DNA from: Acinetobacter sp. XH1741
GTDB lineage: Bacteria > Pseudomonadota > Gammaproteobacteria > Pseudomonadales > Moraxellaceae
Assembly: GCF_041021895.1 (NCBI RefSeq)
Contig: NZ_CP157428.1
Location: forward strand, 2,852,001 to 2,916,000
Reading direction: 5' to 3'
Length of the DNA stretch: 64,000 nucleotides
Position numbers and translations under genes: made by a program. Shown piece by piece: positions 34,560 through 42,312 of the stretch; position 1 is the stretch's first letter; each line of letters starts with the position of its first letter. A model generated the notes under the pieces. That model saw only the letters and a program-made list of their open reading frames with translations, was not told where the DNA came from and ran no database searches.

Positions 34560-35373
34560 AGCCACTCTCCTGTTGTTGAATGAGTTTAATTTTGGCGAGT
34601 TCCTCTTCTAATTCTTGCCATGATGGAATATTAAAGTCGCGTTCTAATAAAGTCGGTTTTACTCCACACACTTGATAGGTATATCTCAATAGCTCCCAAA
34701 CACGGTCACAAACTTCTGCCCCATGGGTATCGATTAATAAGTTCTTCTGAACTTTTTCATGCCCAGCAATATGTAAATAACGGATTCTTTCTTTTGGCAT
34801 TTTCTGGATAAAACCAGATGCATCGCTACCATGATTGATACTGTTGACATAGACATTATTTACATCAAGGAGCAAATCACAGTCTGCATGTTGCATTACT
34901 TCACGGATAAATTCAGCTTCACTCATTTCGGCATTCGGCATTAAATAAGTAGAAACATTCTCTATAACTAATCTTTTTCCTAAAATATCCTGCACACGTA
35001 AAATACGTTCAGCCACATATTTAACAGCGGCTTCTGTCATCGGTATGGGCAACAAATCGTATAAATAGCCGCCATCATTTGTATAACTTAAATGTTCAGA
35101 ATAAATTGGTACATCATATTGTTCTAAAAAGCGTTTTATTTTACCTATAAATTCGAGATTAAGTGGATGCGGCCCTCCAATAGATAATGACAACCCGTGA
35201 CAAATTAACGGCGCTTTTTCAGCACACTGTGCAAGTAGTTTTGCATGTCGACCACCAAAACCTAACCAGTTTTCTGGGGCAACTTCGATAAAGTCCGGAT
35301 ATGTTTTTGCAGTTAGAAACGAATCTATAAAGTCACGTCTTAAACCAAGCCCCACACCATTCAACTCCATCAT
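34510..35373 (-). CDS. DUF692 multinuclear iron oxidase (MNIO; HvfB/GigA/BufB-like)
   Basis: 287 residues from the ATG at 35373, with AAGGAG 8 nt upstream. TIM-barrel metal ligands are visible: ICHGLSLSIGG, YSEHLSY, VIENVSTYL, LLDVNNVYVNSINHG, LHIAGHE, IDTHGAEV and PTLLERDF. MNIO enzymes use iron and O2 to convert Cys residues in small precursors into oxazolone/thioamide or thiooxazole groups. The precursor gene is 69 bp upstream and the DUF2063 partner overlaps downstream, giving the canonical A-B-C set. Confidence 0.9.
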   Translation of the reverse strand: MMELNGVGLGLRRDFIDSFLTAKTYPDFIEVAPENWLGFGGRHAKLLAQCAEKAPLICHGLSLSIGGPHPLNLEFIGKIKRFLEQYDVPIYSEHLSYTNDGGYLYDLLPIPMTEAAVKYVAERILRVQDILGKRLVIENVSTYLMPNAEMSEAEFIREVMQHADCDLLLDVNNVYVNSINHGSDASGFIQKMPKERIRYLHIAGHEKVQKNLLIDTHGAEVCDRVWELLRYTYQVCGVKPTLLERDFNIPSWQELEEELAKIKLIQQQESGYEGKSNILPNHATTVL

Positions 35374-35442
35374 GGTGATTACTCCTTTTGGAAATGATGC
35401 CGACACTTACTAGAAGGCCGACATCATCCATGATTAGATTGT

Positions 35443-35751
35443 TTACTTGGCGCCACACTTGCCATCAGCAACTTTTTTATCTGCCCCGCACTTGCCGTCC
35501 GCTGCTTTTTTAGTTGCTCCGCATTTACCATCTGCTGCTTTTTTATTTGCTCCACATTTTGCTTCAGCAGACTTTTCGTGTTTTTTCATTTTGTTGGCTC
35601 CGCATTTCGCTTCACCACATTTACCATCGGCTGCTTTGGTTGCATGTACTTCGGTTGTTGTATTGGTTGCTGCTACAGCCACTTGCGTAGCACCCACAAC
35701 TGAAAGTGCTAATAATGCTGCCACTGAAGTCATTGAGTTGAGTTTGTTCAT
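35443..35751 (-). CDS. Cys-rich RiPP precursor (HvfA-like metal-binding peptide)
   Basis: 102 residues. A signal peptide (about 1-27, ending in VAVA) is followed by a low-complexity Lys/Ala/Gly region with six Cys, all in a KCG context: four DGKCG and two EAKCG. EGKCG-type motifs in H. influenzae HvfA are converted by HvfB/HvfC into copper-binding oxazolone/thioamide pairs, so the same chemistry is likely here. The peptide would be exported to the periplasm and act in copper or related metal stress. First gene of the minus-strand operon, with AAAGGAATA upstream. Confidence 0.85.
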   Translation of the reverse strand: MNKLNSMTSVAALLALSVVGATQVAVAATNTTTEVHATKAADGKCGEAKCGANKMKKHEKSAEAKCGANKKAADGKCGATKKAADGKCGADKKVADGKCGAK

Positions 35752-35783
35752 TTTCGTATTCCTTTAATGCTAATTTCTCGGTT

Positions 35784-35815
35784 TGTACACATGTACATAA
35801 AGTTAGACGGACTAA
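35784..35815. promoter_or_regulatory. Palindromes between precursor gene and doxX
   Basis: TGTAC-ACAT-GTACA (35784-35797) and TTAG-ACGGA-CTAA (35803-35815) lie 33-64 bp upstream of the precursor start. On the minus strand TTAGTCCGTCTAA here, and TTAGTCGG near 35874-35881, could form part of ECF-type promoters for the two divergent genes. Candidate only. Confidence 0.35.
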
Positions 35816-35914
35816 ATCCCTTTTTATTACACCGTAAATAAAAAAATTTTTATGTAAGAAATACAGTTTCCATCCGACTAATTATTATTCAATCGCATTG
35901 GATGTGAAATTATC

Positions 35915-36517
35915 ATGAAGAACTTTATTTATGGCTTATCTCGATATTATCAAAACCTCGGTAAGTCTTTACAACATATTGACGGCATTGCCGCATTGGC
36001 TATACGATTGTATCTAGTTCCTATATTTTGGATGGCGGGTACAAATAAACTGATGCACTTCAATGACATTGTAGAATGGTTCGGCAGTTCAGATGGAGGA
36101 TTGGGCCTTCCTTTTCCCTATTTAATGGCCGTGCTTGCAACGTCAACTGAACTAGCAGGTGCCATACTTTTAACATTAGGTTTATTTACCCGTTTAATTA
36201 GTATTCCTCTTATTATTACCATGTTAGTTGCAATATTTACGGTACACCTCCCAAATGGATGGCAAGCAATTGCAGACCCGCATGCTCCCTTCGCGAACAT
36301 GCAAGTATTGGCTTCCGCTGAAAAGTTAGATAAAGCTCGAGAGATTTTACAGAACTATGGCAACTATGACTGGCTTACATCGAGCGGTTCGTTTGTTATT
36401 TTAAATAACGGAATTGAATTTGCCGCGACCTATATGATTATGCTACTTGCCCTGCTTGTACTTGGAGGTGGTCGTTACTTTAGTTTAGATTATTGGATTA
36501 AAAATAAACTACGCTAA
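35915..36517 (+). CDS. DoxX-family membrane protein of the metal-peptide system
   Basis: 200 residues with about four membrane helices: IRLYLVPIFWMAGTNKLMHF, LMAVLATSTELAGAILLTLGLF, LISIPLIITMLVAIF and a C-terminal helix MIMLLALLVLGGG. DoxX proteins accompany DUF692/DUF2063 genes in the Hvf and Gig systems. It is divergent from the precursor gene and shares the 163-bp promoter region. It may supply electrons or quinone-linked redox activity (inference). Confidence 0.82.
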   Translation: MKNFIYGLSRYYQNLGKSLQHIDGIAALAIRLYLVPIFWMAGTNKLMHFNDIVEWFGSSDGGLGLPFPYLMAVLATSTELAGAILLTLGLFTRLISIPLIITMLVAIFTVHLPNGWQAIADPHAPFANMQVLASAEKLDKAREILQNYGNYDWLTSSGSFVILNNGIEFAATYMIMLLALLVLGGGRYFSLDYWIKNKLR

Positions 36518-37311
36518 TCGATTATTGCACCAGCAGTCATGTTTACAACCGTTGCGGTCATTGAGTTCGCATGTTCCGAGGCAAGAAAAGCGACGGTTTC
36601 AGCAACCTGAGAAAGTGTAGGTAAACGCTTTAGCATGGTGCTCTGAGCAGCACCTTCAAGCCATTGTCCTATGCTGATTCCCATTGCTTGTGCTTTAGAC
36701 TCAAATAATTCACGTGTATAAGAACCCGCTTGAACCGCATCAACAATTGCATGTGAGCGCACACCGAGTACCCGTATATTTTTAGAACCTAACTCACTGG
36801 CAAGCGCCTTAATAAACGCCTCAATTCCAGCACAACCCACAATATGTCCGAGATGTCCCGGTATCGCCATTCGTGCTGAAGGCGCCACAATTGAAATGAT
36901 GGTTCCGCCACGCTCACCACCCATATACCGAACCACAGCTTTCGATATATTAAACTGAGCCGTTAGAAATGGCTCTATTCCCCCTACAAACTCGTTAAGG
37001 TTTAACTCCACAAGTACTTTACCCTGATTATGTATAAAACTGGTCGCATTAATGACGATATCTAAAGCACCCGTCGCTTGGGCAATTTGAGCAACGGCAT
37101 CACTGGTTGCTTGGCTATTGAGTACATCAACACTAACGGTATGTACCATGCCTTCATGTTTTTGCAGTTGTGTCGCAATGTTTTGTAGTTTATTTAAATC
37201 TCTTGCGCATAAATAAACATGTGCTCCTTCACGAAGGAAAACTTGCGCAATCGCAGTGCCAATTGCACCACTGCCTCCAAAAATAACTGCTACTTTTCCC
37301 TTGAGCAACAT
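36514..37311 (-). CDS. SDR-family oxidoreductase
   Basis: 265 residues. The nucleotide-binding motif VIFGGSGAIGTAIAQVFLREG is at the N-terminus and INATSFIHNQG at the NAG position. The catalytic segment is atypical: SIVAPSARMAIPGHLGHIVG lacks the usual YxxxK, with His in place of Tyr. It may be a non-canonical or inactive SDR. It converges on the DoxX gene with a 4-bp overlap of stops. Confidence 0.8.
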   Translation of the reverse strand: MLLKGKVAVIFGGSGAIGTAIAQVFLREGAHVYLCARDLNKLQNIATQLQKHEGMVHTVSVDVLNSQATSDAVAQIAQATGALDIVINATSFIHNQGKVLVELNLNEFVGGIEPFLTAQFNISKAVVRYMGGERGGTIISIVAPSARMAIPGHLGHIVGCAGIEAFIKALASELGSKNIRVLGVRSHAIVDAVQAGSYTRELFESKAQAMGISIGQWLEGAAQSTMLKRLPTLSQVAETVAFLASEHANSMTATVVNMTAGAIID

Positions 37312-37402
37312 ACGGCATCCTCTTGTTATTGTGCGCCATAGCTAGGTTATGACACACAATCAAAAGTGATGCAATTTTATACAAATTAAAGTTTGTATGG
37401 GT

Positions 37403-38347
37403 TTATGGAAGATGAACAAAAATAACGTCTAAGTCTTGTTTTGGTACAAACTTGGTTTTGCTCATTTGAAATTGAGTCGGACTAATTTTAGTGACTTTGC
37501 CATCCCAACAAAATGAAACCAGTTCGTCTTTATCACGTTCAATCGTTAACTTAAAGTTTTCAATAGGCTTTGCCCAGTTAGCACCTGTCGTCAAAATATA
37601 ACCTAACGCACTAAACGGCGAATGTTCTGCCTGTGCTTTTTTAAGGCCCTGCTTAAGCTGTTTATCCATGCAAAATTGCTTACTATCTTCTTCTGGTGTG
37701 AGACCTACAGAACCACCCACTAAGGGCTTATATTCATGGTGAATTTTAGTCAAACTATTGGCTTTGAAGGTTTGCTTCCAGCTATAAATAACTTGAGATG
37801 ACCACGGAATTACATCATCTTTTTCAAATTGAGCTAAAATCTTCTGCATTTGTGGTTTATTACATTTGTTCAGCTTATCTAGATAATGCAAATAATCATA
37901 GTTATTGCGGATCCATGGATTCAGCATGTCTTTTTCACTGAAACCACACTGCTTAAATTCATCCGTTACATCAATTACAGGCGATTTTTCATCTTTTTGA
38001 ATAAACGTTCTGACATGCATTTCCGGTTTTATATTTTGACCGTCCACCACAATTTTAAAGCTTTTTAAAAGTGCGTCTGTGTCTGCAAAATCCGCTTCAA
38101 AAAAGTTATCAACACGTGGTAGTGGAAATAAAACGGTTTCTGTCACATCCTTGTTACTTAAATTTTTATATACATAATCGACCTTAATCATCTTTTTACT
38201 AATAAATAGATCTTCACTCTGCATCGTAACTTGTGCGTTTTTTAAATACTGAATACCACCTGTACCGACATAACCCGTCGAGTCATTGGCGAAGCTATAG
38301 CTTGAAAGTGGAATCAAAGTAGCTAAGGTTATTGCAAGCTTTTTCAT
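37403..38347 (-). CDS. DUF4424-like secreted protein
   Basis: 314 residues from the ATG at 38347. A signal peptide (MKKLAITLATLIPLSSYSFA) is followed by a soluble domain with NLSNKDVTETVLFPLPRVDN, CWDGKVTKISPTQFQMSKT and CGFSEKDMLNPW. This resembles DUF4424 periplasmic proteins of unknown function. It is monocistronic, with a weak RBS (AGAGA). Family assignment is moderate. Confidence 0.6.
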   Translation of the reverse strand: MKKLAITLATLIPLSSYSFANDSTGYVGTGGIQYLKNAQVTMQSEDLFISKKMIKVDYVYKNLSNKDVTETVLFPLPRVDNFFEADFADTDALLKSFKIVVDGQNIKPEMHVRTFIQKDEKSPVIDVTDEFKQCGFSEKDMLNPWIRNNYDYLHYLDKLNKCNKPQMQKILAQFEKDDVIPWSSQVIYSWKQTFKANSLTKIHHEYKPLVGGSVGLTPEEDSKQFCMDKQLKQGLKKAQAEHSPFSALGYILTTGANWAKPIENFKLTIERDKDELVSFCWDGKVTKISPTQFQMSKTKFVPKQDLDVIFVHLP

Positions 38348-38581
38348 TTTAAAGTCTCTATATCGTTTTTCATTATGAAGTATCAATCTCTTATAAATAA
38401 TAGCGCTTTGGCTGTGTTGCAGTAAGTATTACATCAGCTATTTAATAAACATAATTAAGGGATAAGAACATCTTTATTTATATTTGGGTTTGAAAATTTG
38501 TCTTTTTATTTTATACAAAAAACCAGATGACTTATTTTAAATCTTTCTTTTAATTTTCAATTTATTAACTTAAAAAATAAT

Positions 38582-38661
38582 AAAACCGCCATATCCCCTA
38601 ATACTTATCGAGCATTGCACTAACATTTATAAATATCAGTTACGGGGGTTATGACGGTTTT
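38582..38661 (-). terminator. Long hairpin terminator of the EamA operon
   Basis: AAAACCGcCATA (38582-38593) pairs with TATGaCGGTTTT (38650-38661), with CCCC/GGGG also able to pair inside. On the minus strand it ends GGCGGTTTTATTATTTTTT, 20 bp after the last stop. The rest of 38348-38681 is A+T rich with no gene. Confidence 0.65.
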
Positions 38662-38681
38662 AACAAATAATTGATTAAAGA

Positions 38682-39080
38682 TTATTTTGTAGCGACTTCT
38701 TCATGACTATGGGTTTCTTCTTCATCTTTAGCCAAGAAGCAGACACCAGCAAAAATAAGAATAGCGCCTGTGACTTTTGTAAATGTGAGCGGTTCATTAA
38801 ACAGCCAAATCGACAAAAACATGACAGTGATGAGTTCTAAATGTGAAGCTGCAAAGGCAGGACCTATCGGGGCATGCTTTAATAAATTCATCCAGATAAA
38901 AAAGGCACCCAAATACCCAATGAAAGCCCCATAAATCCAGGGATGACCAAATACCCGAAGCAGCCAATCTACATCAAAAGTTAAAGGCATCGCATGATTT
39001 GAAGCCAACTTAAAACTGATCTGTGCCAAAGTATCGAAGAGCATTAATGTTAAAAAACCAACAATATAAAATTTTCTCAT
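38682..39080 (-). CDS. EamA/SMR-like half-transporter (second of pair)
   Basis: 132 residues, four membrane helices, with a cytosolic acidic/His tail (KDEEETHSHEEVATK). LTLMLFDTLAQISFKLASNH and the LTFTKVTGAILIFAGV ending are EamA/SMR-type. With the preceding gene it probably forms a heterodimer of two 4-helix halves, like ArnE/ArnF, exporting a small molecule across the inner membrane. Start overlaps the previous stop by 4 bp. Confidence 0.78.
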   Translation of the reverse strand: MRKFYIVGFLTLMLFDTLAQISFKLASNHAMPLTFDVDWLLRVFGHPWIYGAFIGYLGAFFIWMNLLKHAPIGPAFAASHLELITVMFLSIWLFNEPLTFTKVTGAILIFAGVCFLAKDEEETHSHEEVATK

Positions 39081-39436
39081 GCTCCAATCCCAACAATAGT
39101 CACTCCGAGTCCAATCAGAATCACACCAATTAATCGATTTCGAGTTAATTTTTCTTTAAAGAATAAACGCCCAGCAAGCATAATCACAACAATATTAATG
39201 CACCCTAACATCACTCCAACAGAAAGTGGAACTAGTGAGAGGAAAGCGAGCCAAACAACAAATTCAAAGATATAACAAAAAACACCCACCCATAACCACG
39301 GGCGTTTAGCCATGAACCACCAATGTTCAAGCCCTTCGTTGGTTTTACTTTCATGAGCAGCGGCCTTAAAAGCCAACTGCCCAACAGTATCAATCAAAAT
39401 GGTTAGCATCCATACACTGAACACCACAATATTCAT
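39077..39436 (-). CDS. EamA/SMR-like half-transporter (first of pair)
   Basis: 119 residues, four membrane helices (FSVWMLTILIDTVGQLAFKA, LWVGVFCYIFEFVVWLAF, VGVMLGCINIVVIMLAG, LIGVILIGLGVTIVGIGA). It overlaps by 4 bp both with the esterase gene before it and with its partner after it, so the whole operon is translationally coupled. Substrate unknown, presumably the product of the adjacent biosynthetic genes. Confidence 0.78.
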   Translation of the reverse strand: MNIVVFSVWMLTILIDTVGQLAFKAAAHESKTNEGLEHWWFMAKRPWLWVGVFCYIFEFVVWLAFLSLVPLSVGVMLGCINIVVIMLAGRLFFKEKLTRNRLIGVILIGLGVTIVGIGA

Positions 39437-40317
39437 ACAAGTTCACCAATCTTTTCAGGTGAAACTCTTCGTTCCTGTCTAGTTGACAGTGTTTCTGGCT
39501 TCTTTTTTTGCTGTTGGTACTGCTGAATAAAATGAATGGATTCGTCAATCACTTGCTTACGATCATTATCAATGGTGATCATATGATAACTGTTATAAAG
39601 CCAGATTAAACTCTTAGGCCCCTTCACTTTGGCATAAATTAATTCACTGTTTCTACGGTGAGCAATGTCATCGTCATAGGCATGTAGTAATAGACATGGT
39701 GCAGTGATATTTGAAAGATTTTTGCGAACATTGCGCGAAAGACGCTGCAACTGGAACAATGAATGCCACGGATTACCCGGTAAACCTGCTTCACTACTTT
39801 CACCGCTGTTCATGGCCTGAACAATACGTGAGCGCAATACTTCATTTTTGATGCCGTAAGGTTCAGCTTCATCAAAGGTATTATTACGGAAAATATTGAG
39901 ATAATGCACACTAGGCAAAACAATAGGTGCCAGCATTTTTGACCATAAAGGAATGCTCCAGCCATCGTATTGAAAGGTTGGACTATAAGCAATCACTCCG
40001 GCAACCGGATAAGTCGACGCATACTTTAACGCCAACAAAGATCCCATCGATAAGCCTGCAACAAATAACTCATCGGTATGTTCTTTTAGCTTTTCTGCTG
40101 CTGCAACGACACTATTAAACCAATCTTCCCATCGACTGTTCACGAGGTCTTCAACATCGCCACAATGTCCAGCCAACTGTACGCCATATACGCTATAACC
40201 AGCCTGATGAAGCACGCGTGCGATTCCTCTCATTTCGTTTGGCGTACCAGTCAAACCATGAATGAGTAGAATACCAGTTCGGTTGCCCGATAAAAAAAAT
40301 GAGTTGTCTTTTATCAT
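39433..40317 (-). CDS. Alpha/beta-hydrolase (carboxylesterase/Est30-like)
   Basis: 294 residues. ILLIHGLTGTPNEMRGIA (oxyanion HG), the nucleophile elbow FVAGLSMGSLLAL, a late Asp in LLHAYDDDIAHRRN, and a terminal His in YNSYHMITIDNDR make up a full Ser-Asp-His triad. Its length is slightly above the 250-residue Est30 type, with a basic tail (QQQKKKPETLSTRQERR). It lies between the HAD phosphatase and the transporter pair in a 4-bp-overlap operon. Likely acts on an ester or lactone of the cluster's metabolite. Confidence 0.82.
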   Translation of the reverse strand: MIKDNSFFLSGNRTGILLIHGLTGTPNEMRGIARVLHQAGYSVYGVQLAGHCGDVEDLVNSRWEDWFNSVVAAAEKLKEHTDELFVAGLSMGSLLALKYASTYPVAGVIAYSPTFQYDGWSIPLWSKMLAPIVLPSVHYLNIFRNNTFDEAEPYGIKNEVLRSRIVQAMNSGESSEAGLPGNPWHSLFQLQRLSRNVRKNLSNITAPCLLLHAYDDDIAHRRNSELIYAKVKGPKSLIWLYNSYHMITIDNDRKQVIDESIHFIQQYQQQKKKPETLSTRQERRVSPEKIGELV

Positions 40318-41033
40318 GTAATCACCGTTACTGGAGTATCTATTCCAAAATCGCTACTTAATAGTTTAGCCAAAGGCTGGTAAATTTCTGCAAAGTTCTC
40401 AAACTTTGTATGGAAAATGTGGTTTTCTATACAATGGTCTATCAGAGATTTTTTTGCAAAAACATAATCTGCATTGCCTGCGAGACAATAATCTGAACGG
40501 CCATCACCAATCAAGATAGTATGTTTTTGAGGTTTTTGGTTGGCAACCTTACATTTACACGTTCCACTTTGACTAACACAGTTCACCTCCTGATTCGGGA
40601 ACTCTAGTCTCCATGATCTTTCACCTGTCTGAACCAGATGATTTGCAATCACAGGCAAATGGTCTAACTGATATTTTTTTAAGATATGGCGAATCACAAA
40701 ATCGAGGCCATCACTTACAATGGTCAATGGAATTTTATATTGAGCAGTAATCTTTACCAACTCGATAAACCCCAAGTCAATTTCAATTTTATCGAGACAT
40801 TGCTGCAACTCATCAACAGAGACATCTAATAGTTCAATCTGTTTTTGCATACAAACTTTGGAACCAATCTTTCCTTGTTCCCACTCTTCCTCAATTTCTT
40901 CCCAACCAGCTTTTGCATAAGTTTCAAGCAAATAATCCGTTGTATCTTTTAAACTAATTGTTCCATCAAAGTCACATAAAATATGCCAAGGTACAGTGTG
41001 ATCTGTATAGTAGTGCTGGTTGACCATGAACAT
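40314..41033 (-). CDS. HAD-IB phosphatase (MtnX/SerB-like)
   Basis: About 239 residues. The start at 41033 has GAGG 6 nt upstream; ATGs at 41045 and 41027 are alternatives. HAD motifs: I HILCDFDGTISLKDTTDYLL, II LTIVSDGLDFVI, III/IV KPQKHTILIGDGRSDYCLAGNADYVF. The MtnX-like subfamily dephosphorylates small phosphorylated metabolites. First gene of the minus-strand operon, 82 bp from the left 17-bp palindrome. Confidence 0.82.
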   Translation of the reverse strand: MFMVNQHYYTDHTVPWHILCDFDGTISLKDTTDYLLETYAKAGWEEIEEEWEQGKIGSKVCMQKQIELLDVSVDELQQCLDKIEIDLGFIELVKITAQYKIPLTIVSDGLDFVIRHILKKYQLDHLPVIANHLVQTGERSWRLEFPNQEVNCVSQSGTCKCKVANQKPQKHTILIGDGRSDYCLAGNADYVFAKKSLIDHCIENHIFHTKFENFAEIYQPLAKLLSSDFGIDTPVTVIT

Positions 41034-41126
41034 AAAATGCCTCATACAAATAATCTAAGAATTTTTATAAAAAAATCACACTCTGACTTTAGGCGGGAAA
41101 TCTTAAAATTTCTTTAATTAAAAGTC

Positions 41127-41143
41127 TTCAAAAAAATTTTGAA
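41127..41143. promoter_or_regulatory. 17-bp palindrome TTCAAAAAAATTTTGAA, copy A
   Basis: Perfect arms TTCAAAA/TTTTGAA around AAA. It is identical to the copy at 41400-41416 and is placed about 94 bp upstream of the HAD phosphatase start. Probable operator for a regulator controlling both divergent operons. Confidence 0.65.
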
Positions 41144-41399
41144 TAAAGTATTATATTATTCCATCAATTACAAAAGTATAAATAGAGTTCAGATGATTTA
41201 ATGGTTGAAAAAAACATCTTCTATTTTAAAGAAAAACTTACCAATCAATTTTTTAAACAAGGATATGCCAAAAAATGAATCGCTCATTTTTCTTAAAAAG
41301 TCTCTTTTTTATCTAAAATTAGAAAGGATTGGCAAAAAAATACAAAATTAAGTTAATTTTAATTTTTTCTTAAGTTTTGCATAAGAATTAGCTTTTATA

Positions 41400-41416
41400 T
41401 TCAAAAAAATTTTGAA
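41400..41416. promoter_or_regulatory. 17-bp palindrome TTCAAAAAAATTTTGAA, copy B
   Basis: Identical to copy A, 273 bp apart start to start, and 49 bp upstream of the MipA/OmpV start. The 432-bp intergenic region 41034-41464 holds no gene and is very A+T rich. Confidence 0.65.
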
Positions 41417-41464
41417 CAGAACACAACTAAACACCGTTTTTTCTTCACCCCAGAAAGACTAAAT

Positions 41465-42232
41465 ATGATTAAACCATTGAAAAGAATCTCCATAGCAATA
41501 GTAATTACCAGTAGCTGTTTTTACTGCTCTGCTTATGCACAAGATGCTCAAGAAGAAAGCTCATCGCCAGATTTCACAATGGGTTTTAATTATTCTGTAA
41601 ATTTTCAGGCTTATAAAGGTCATAAAACTTCTCAAACGCTTTTACCTGTTTTTTTCTATGACAATGATAAATTCTATATTGAAGGCGACGATGCCGGTTA
41701 TTACCTGTTCAAAGACGACAAAAATCAATTACGCCTCGATGGTCACTATGACGGAAACTCATATGATCCAAGTGGTGAGCTACGTTTACTAGACAAACGC
41801 AAATGGTCTGTTTTGGCTGGTGCAAGTTATATGCGAATTACACCTTATGGCGGATTTAAAGCACGACTTAATACCGATGTTTTATCGCGTAGTAAAGGAA
41901 CGATTTTAAGAGCGTCTTATATCGCTGAAGTGGACAAAGGCAATTTAACCGTCTATCCCGAAGCAGGTGTCCAGTGGAACAACGCAAAATATAACCAGTA
42001 TTACTACGGCGTAAGCGATGCTGAAAGTAAACGTAGTGGTATCGCAGCCTATCAACCCGGCCAAAGTATATCGCCGTTTGTAAGTATGACGGCCAACTAC
42101 CCACTTTCTAAACACGTAAACGCATTTAGCTCTATTGAAGTTAATTATTTATCAAACGAACAGTTTAAAAGTCCAATGGTAAAAAAACGCACAGACATTA
42201 CTCCTGCTGTGGGGCTTACCTTTACCTTTTAA
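41465..42232 (+). CDS. MipA/OmpV-family outer-membrane protein
   Basis: 255 residues. A signal peptide (MIKPLKRISIAIVITSSC... ending AYA) is followed by a beta-barrel with aromatic-rich strands (YGVSDAESKRSGIAAYQPG, SKHVNAFSSIEVNYLS) ending in GLTFTF. This is a typical MipA/OmpV scaffold or channel protein. It heads the plus-strand operon 80 bp before the aminotransferase gene and could be the outer-membrane exit for the cluster's product (inference). Confidence 0.82.
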   Translation: MIKPLKRISIAIVITSSCFYCSAYAQDAQEESSSPDFTMGFNYSVNFQAYKGHKTSQTLLPVFFYDNDKFYIEGDDAGYYLFKDDKNQLRLDGHYDGNSYDPSGELRLLDKRKWSVLAGASYMRITPYGGFKARLNTDVLSRSKGTILRASYIAEVDKGNLTVYPEAGVQWNNAKYNQYYYGVSDAESKRSGIAAYQPGQSISPFVSMTANYPLSKHVNAFSSIEVNYLSNEQFKSPMVKKRTDITPAVGLTFTF

Positions 42233-42312
42233 ATATAAACACTCTTTTCACACTCAGCCTCTGTATCTAAAACGTACATACTGAAAACATCAACCGTAAA
42301 AGGAATAGAAGT

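Noticed and set aside
35443..35767. 106-codon plus-strand frame opposite the Cys-rich precursor
   Set aside because: It is the mirror of a repetitive coding sequence; signal peptide, RBS and operon support only the minus strand.
41034..41464. Small gene or RNA in the divergent intergenic region
   Set aside because: No open frame with an RBS and no strong hairpin; the twin palindromes explain the visible structure.
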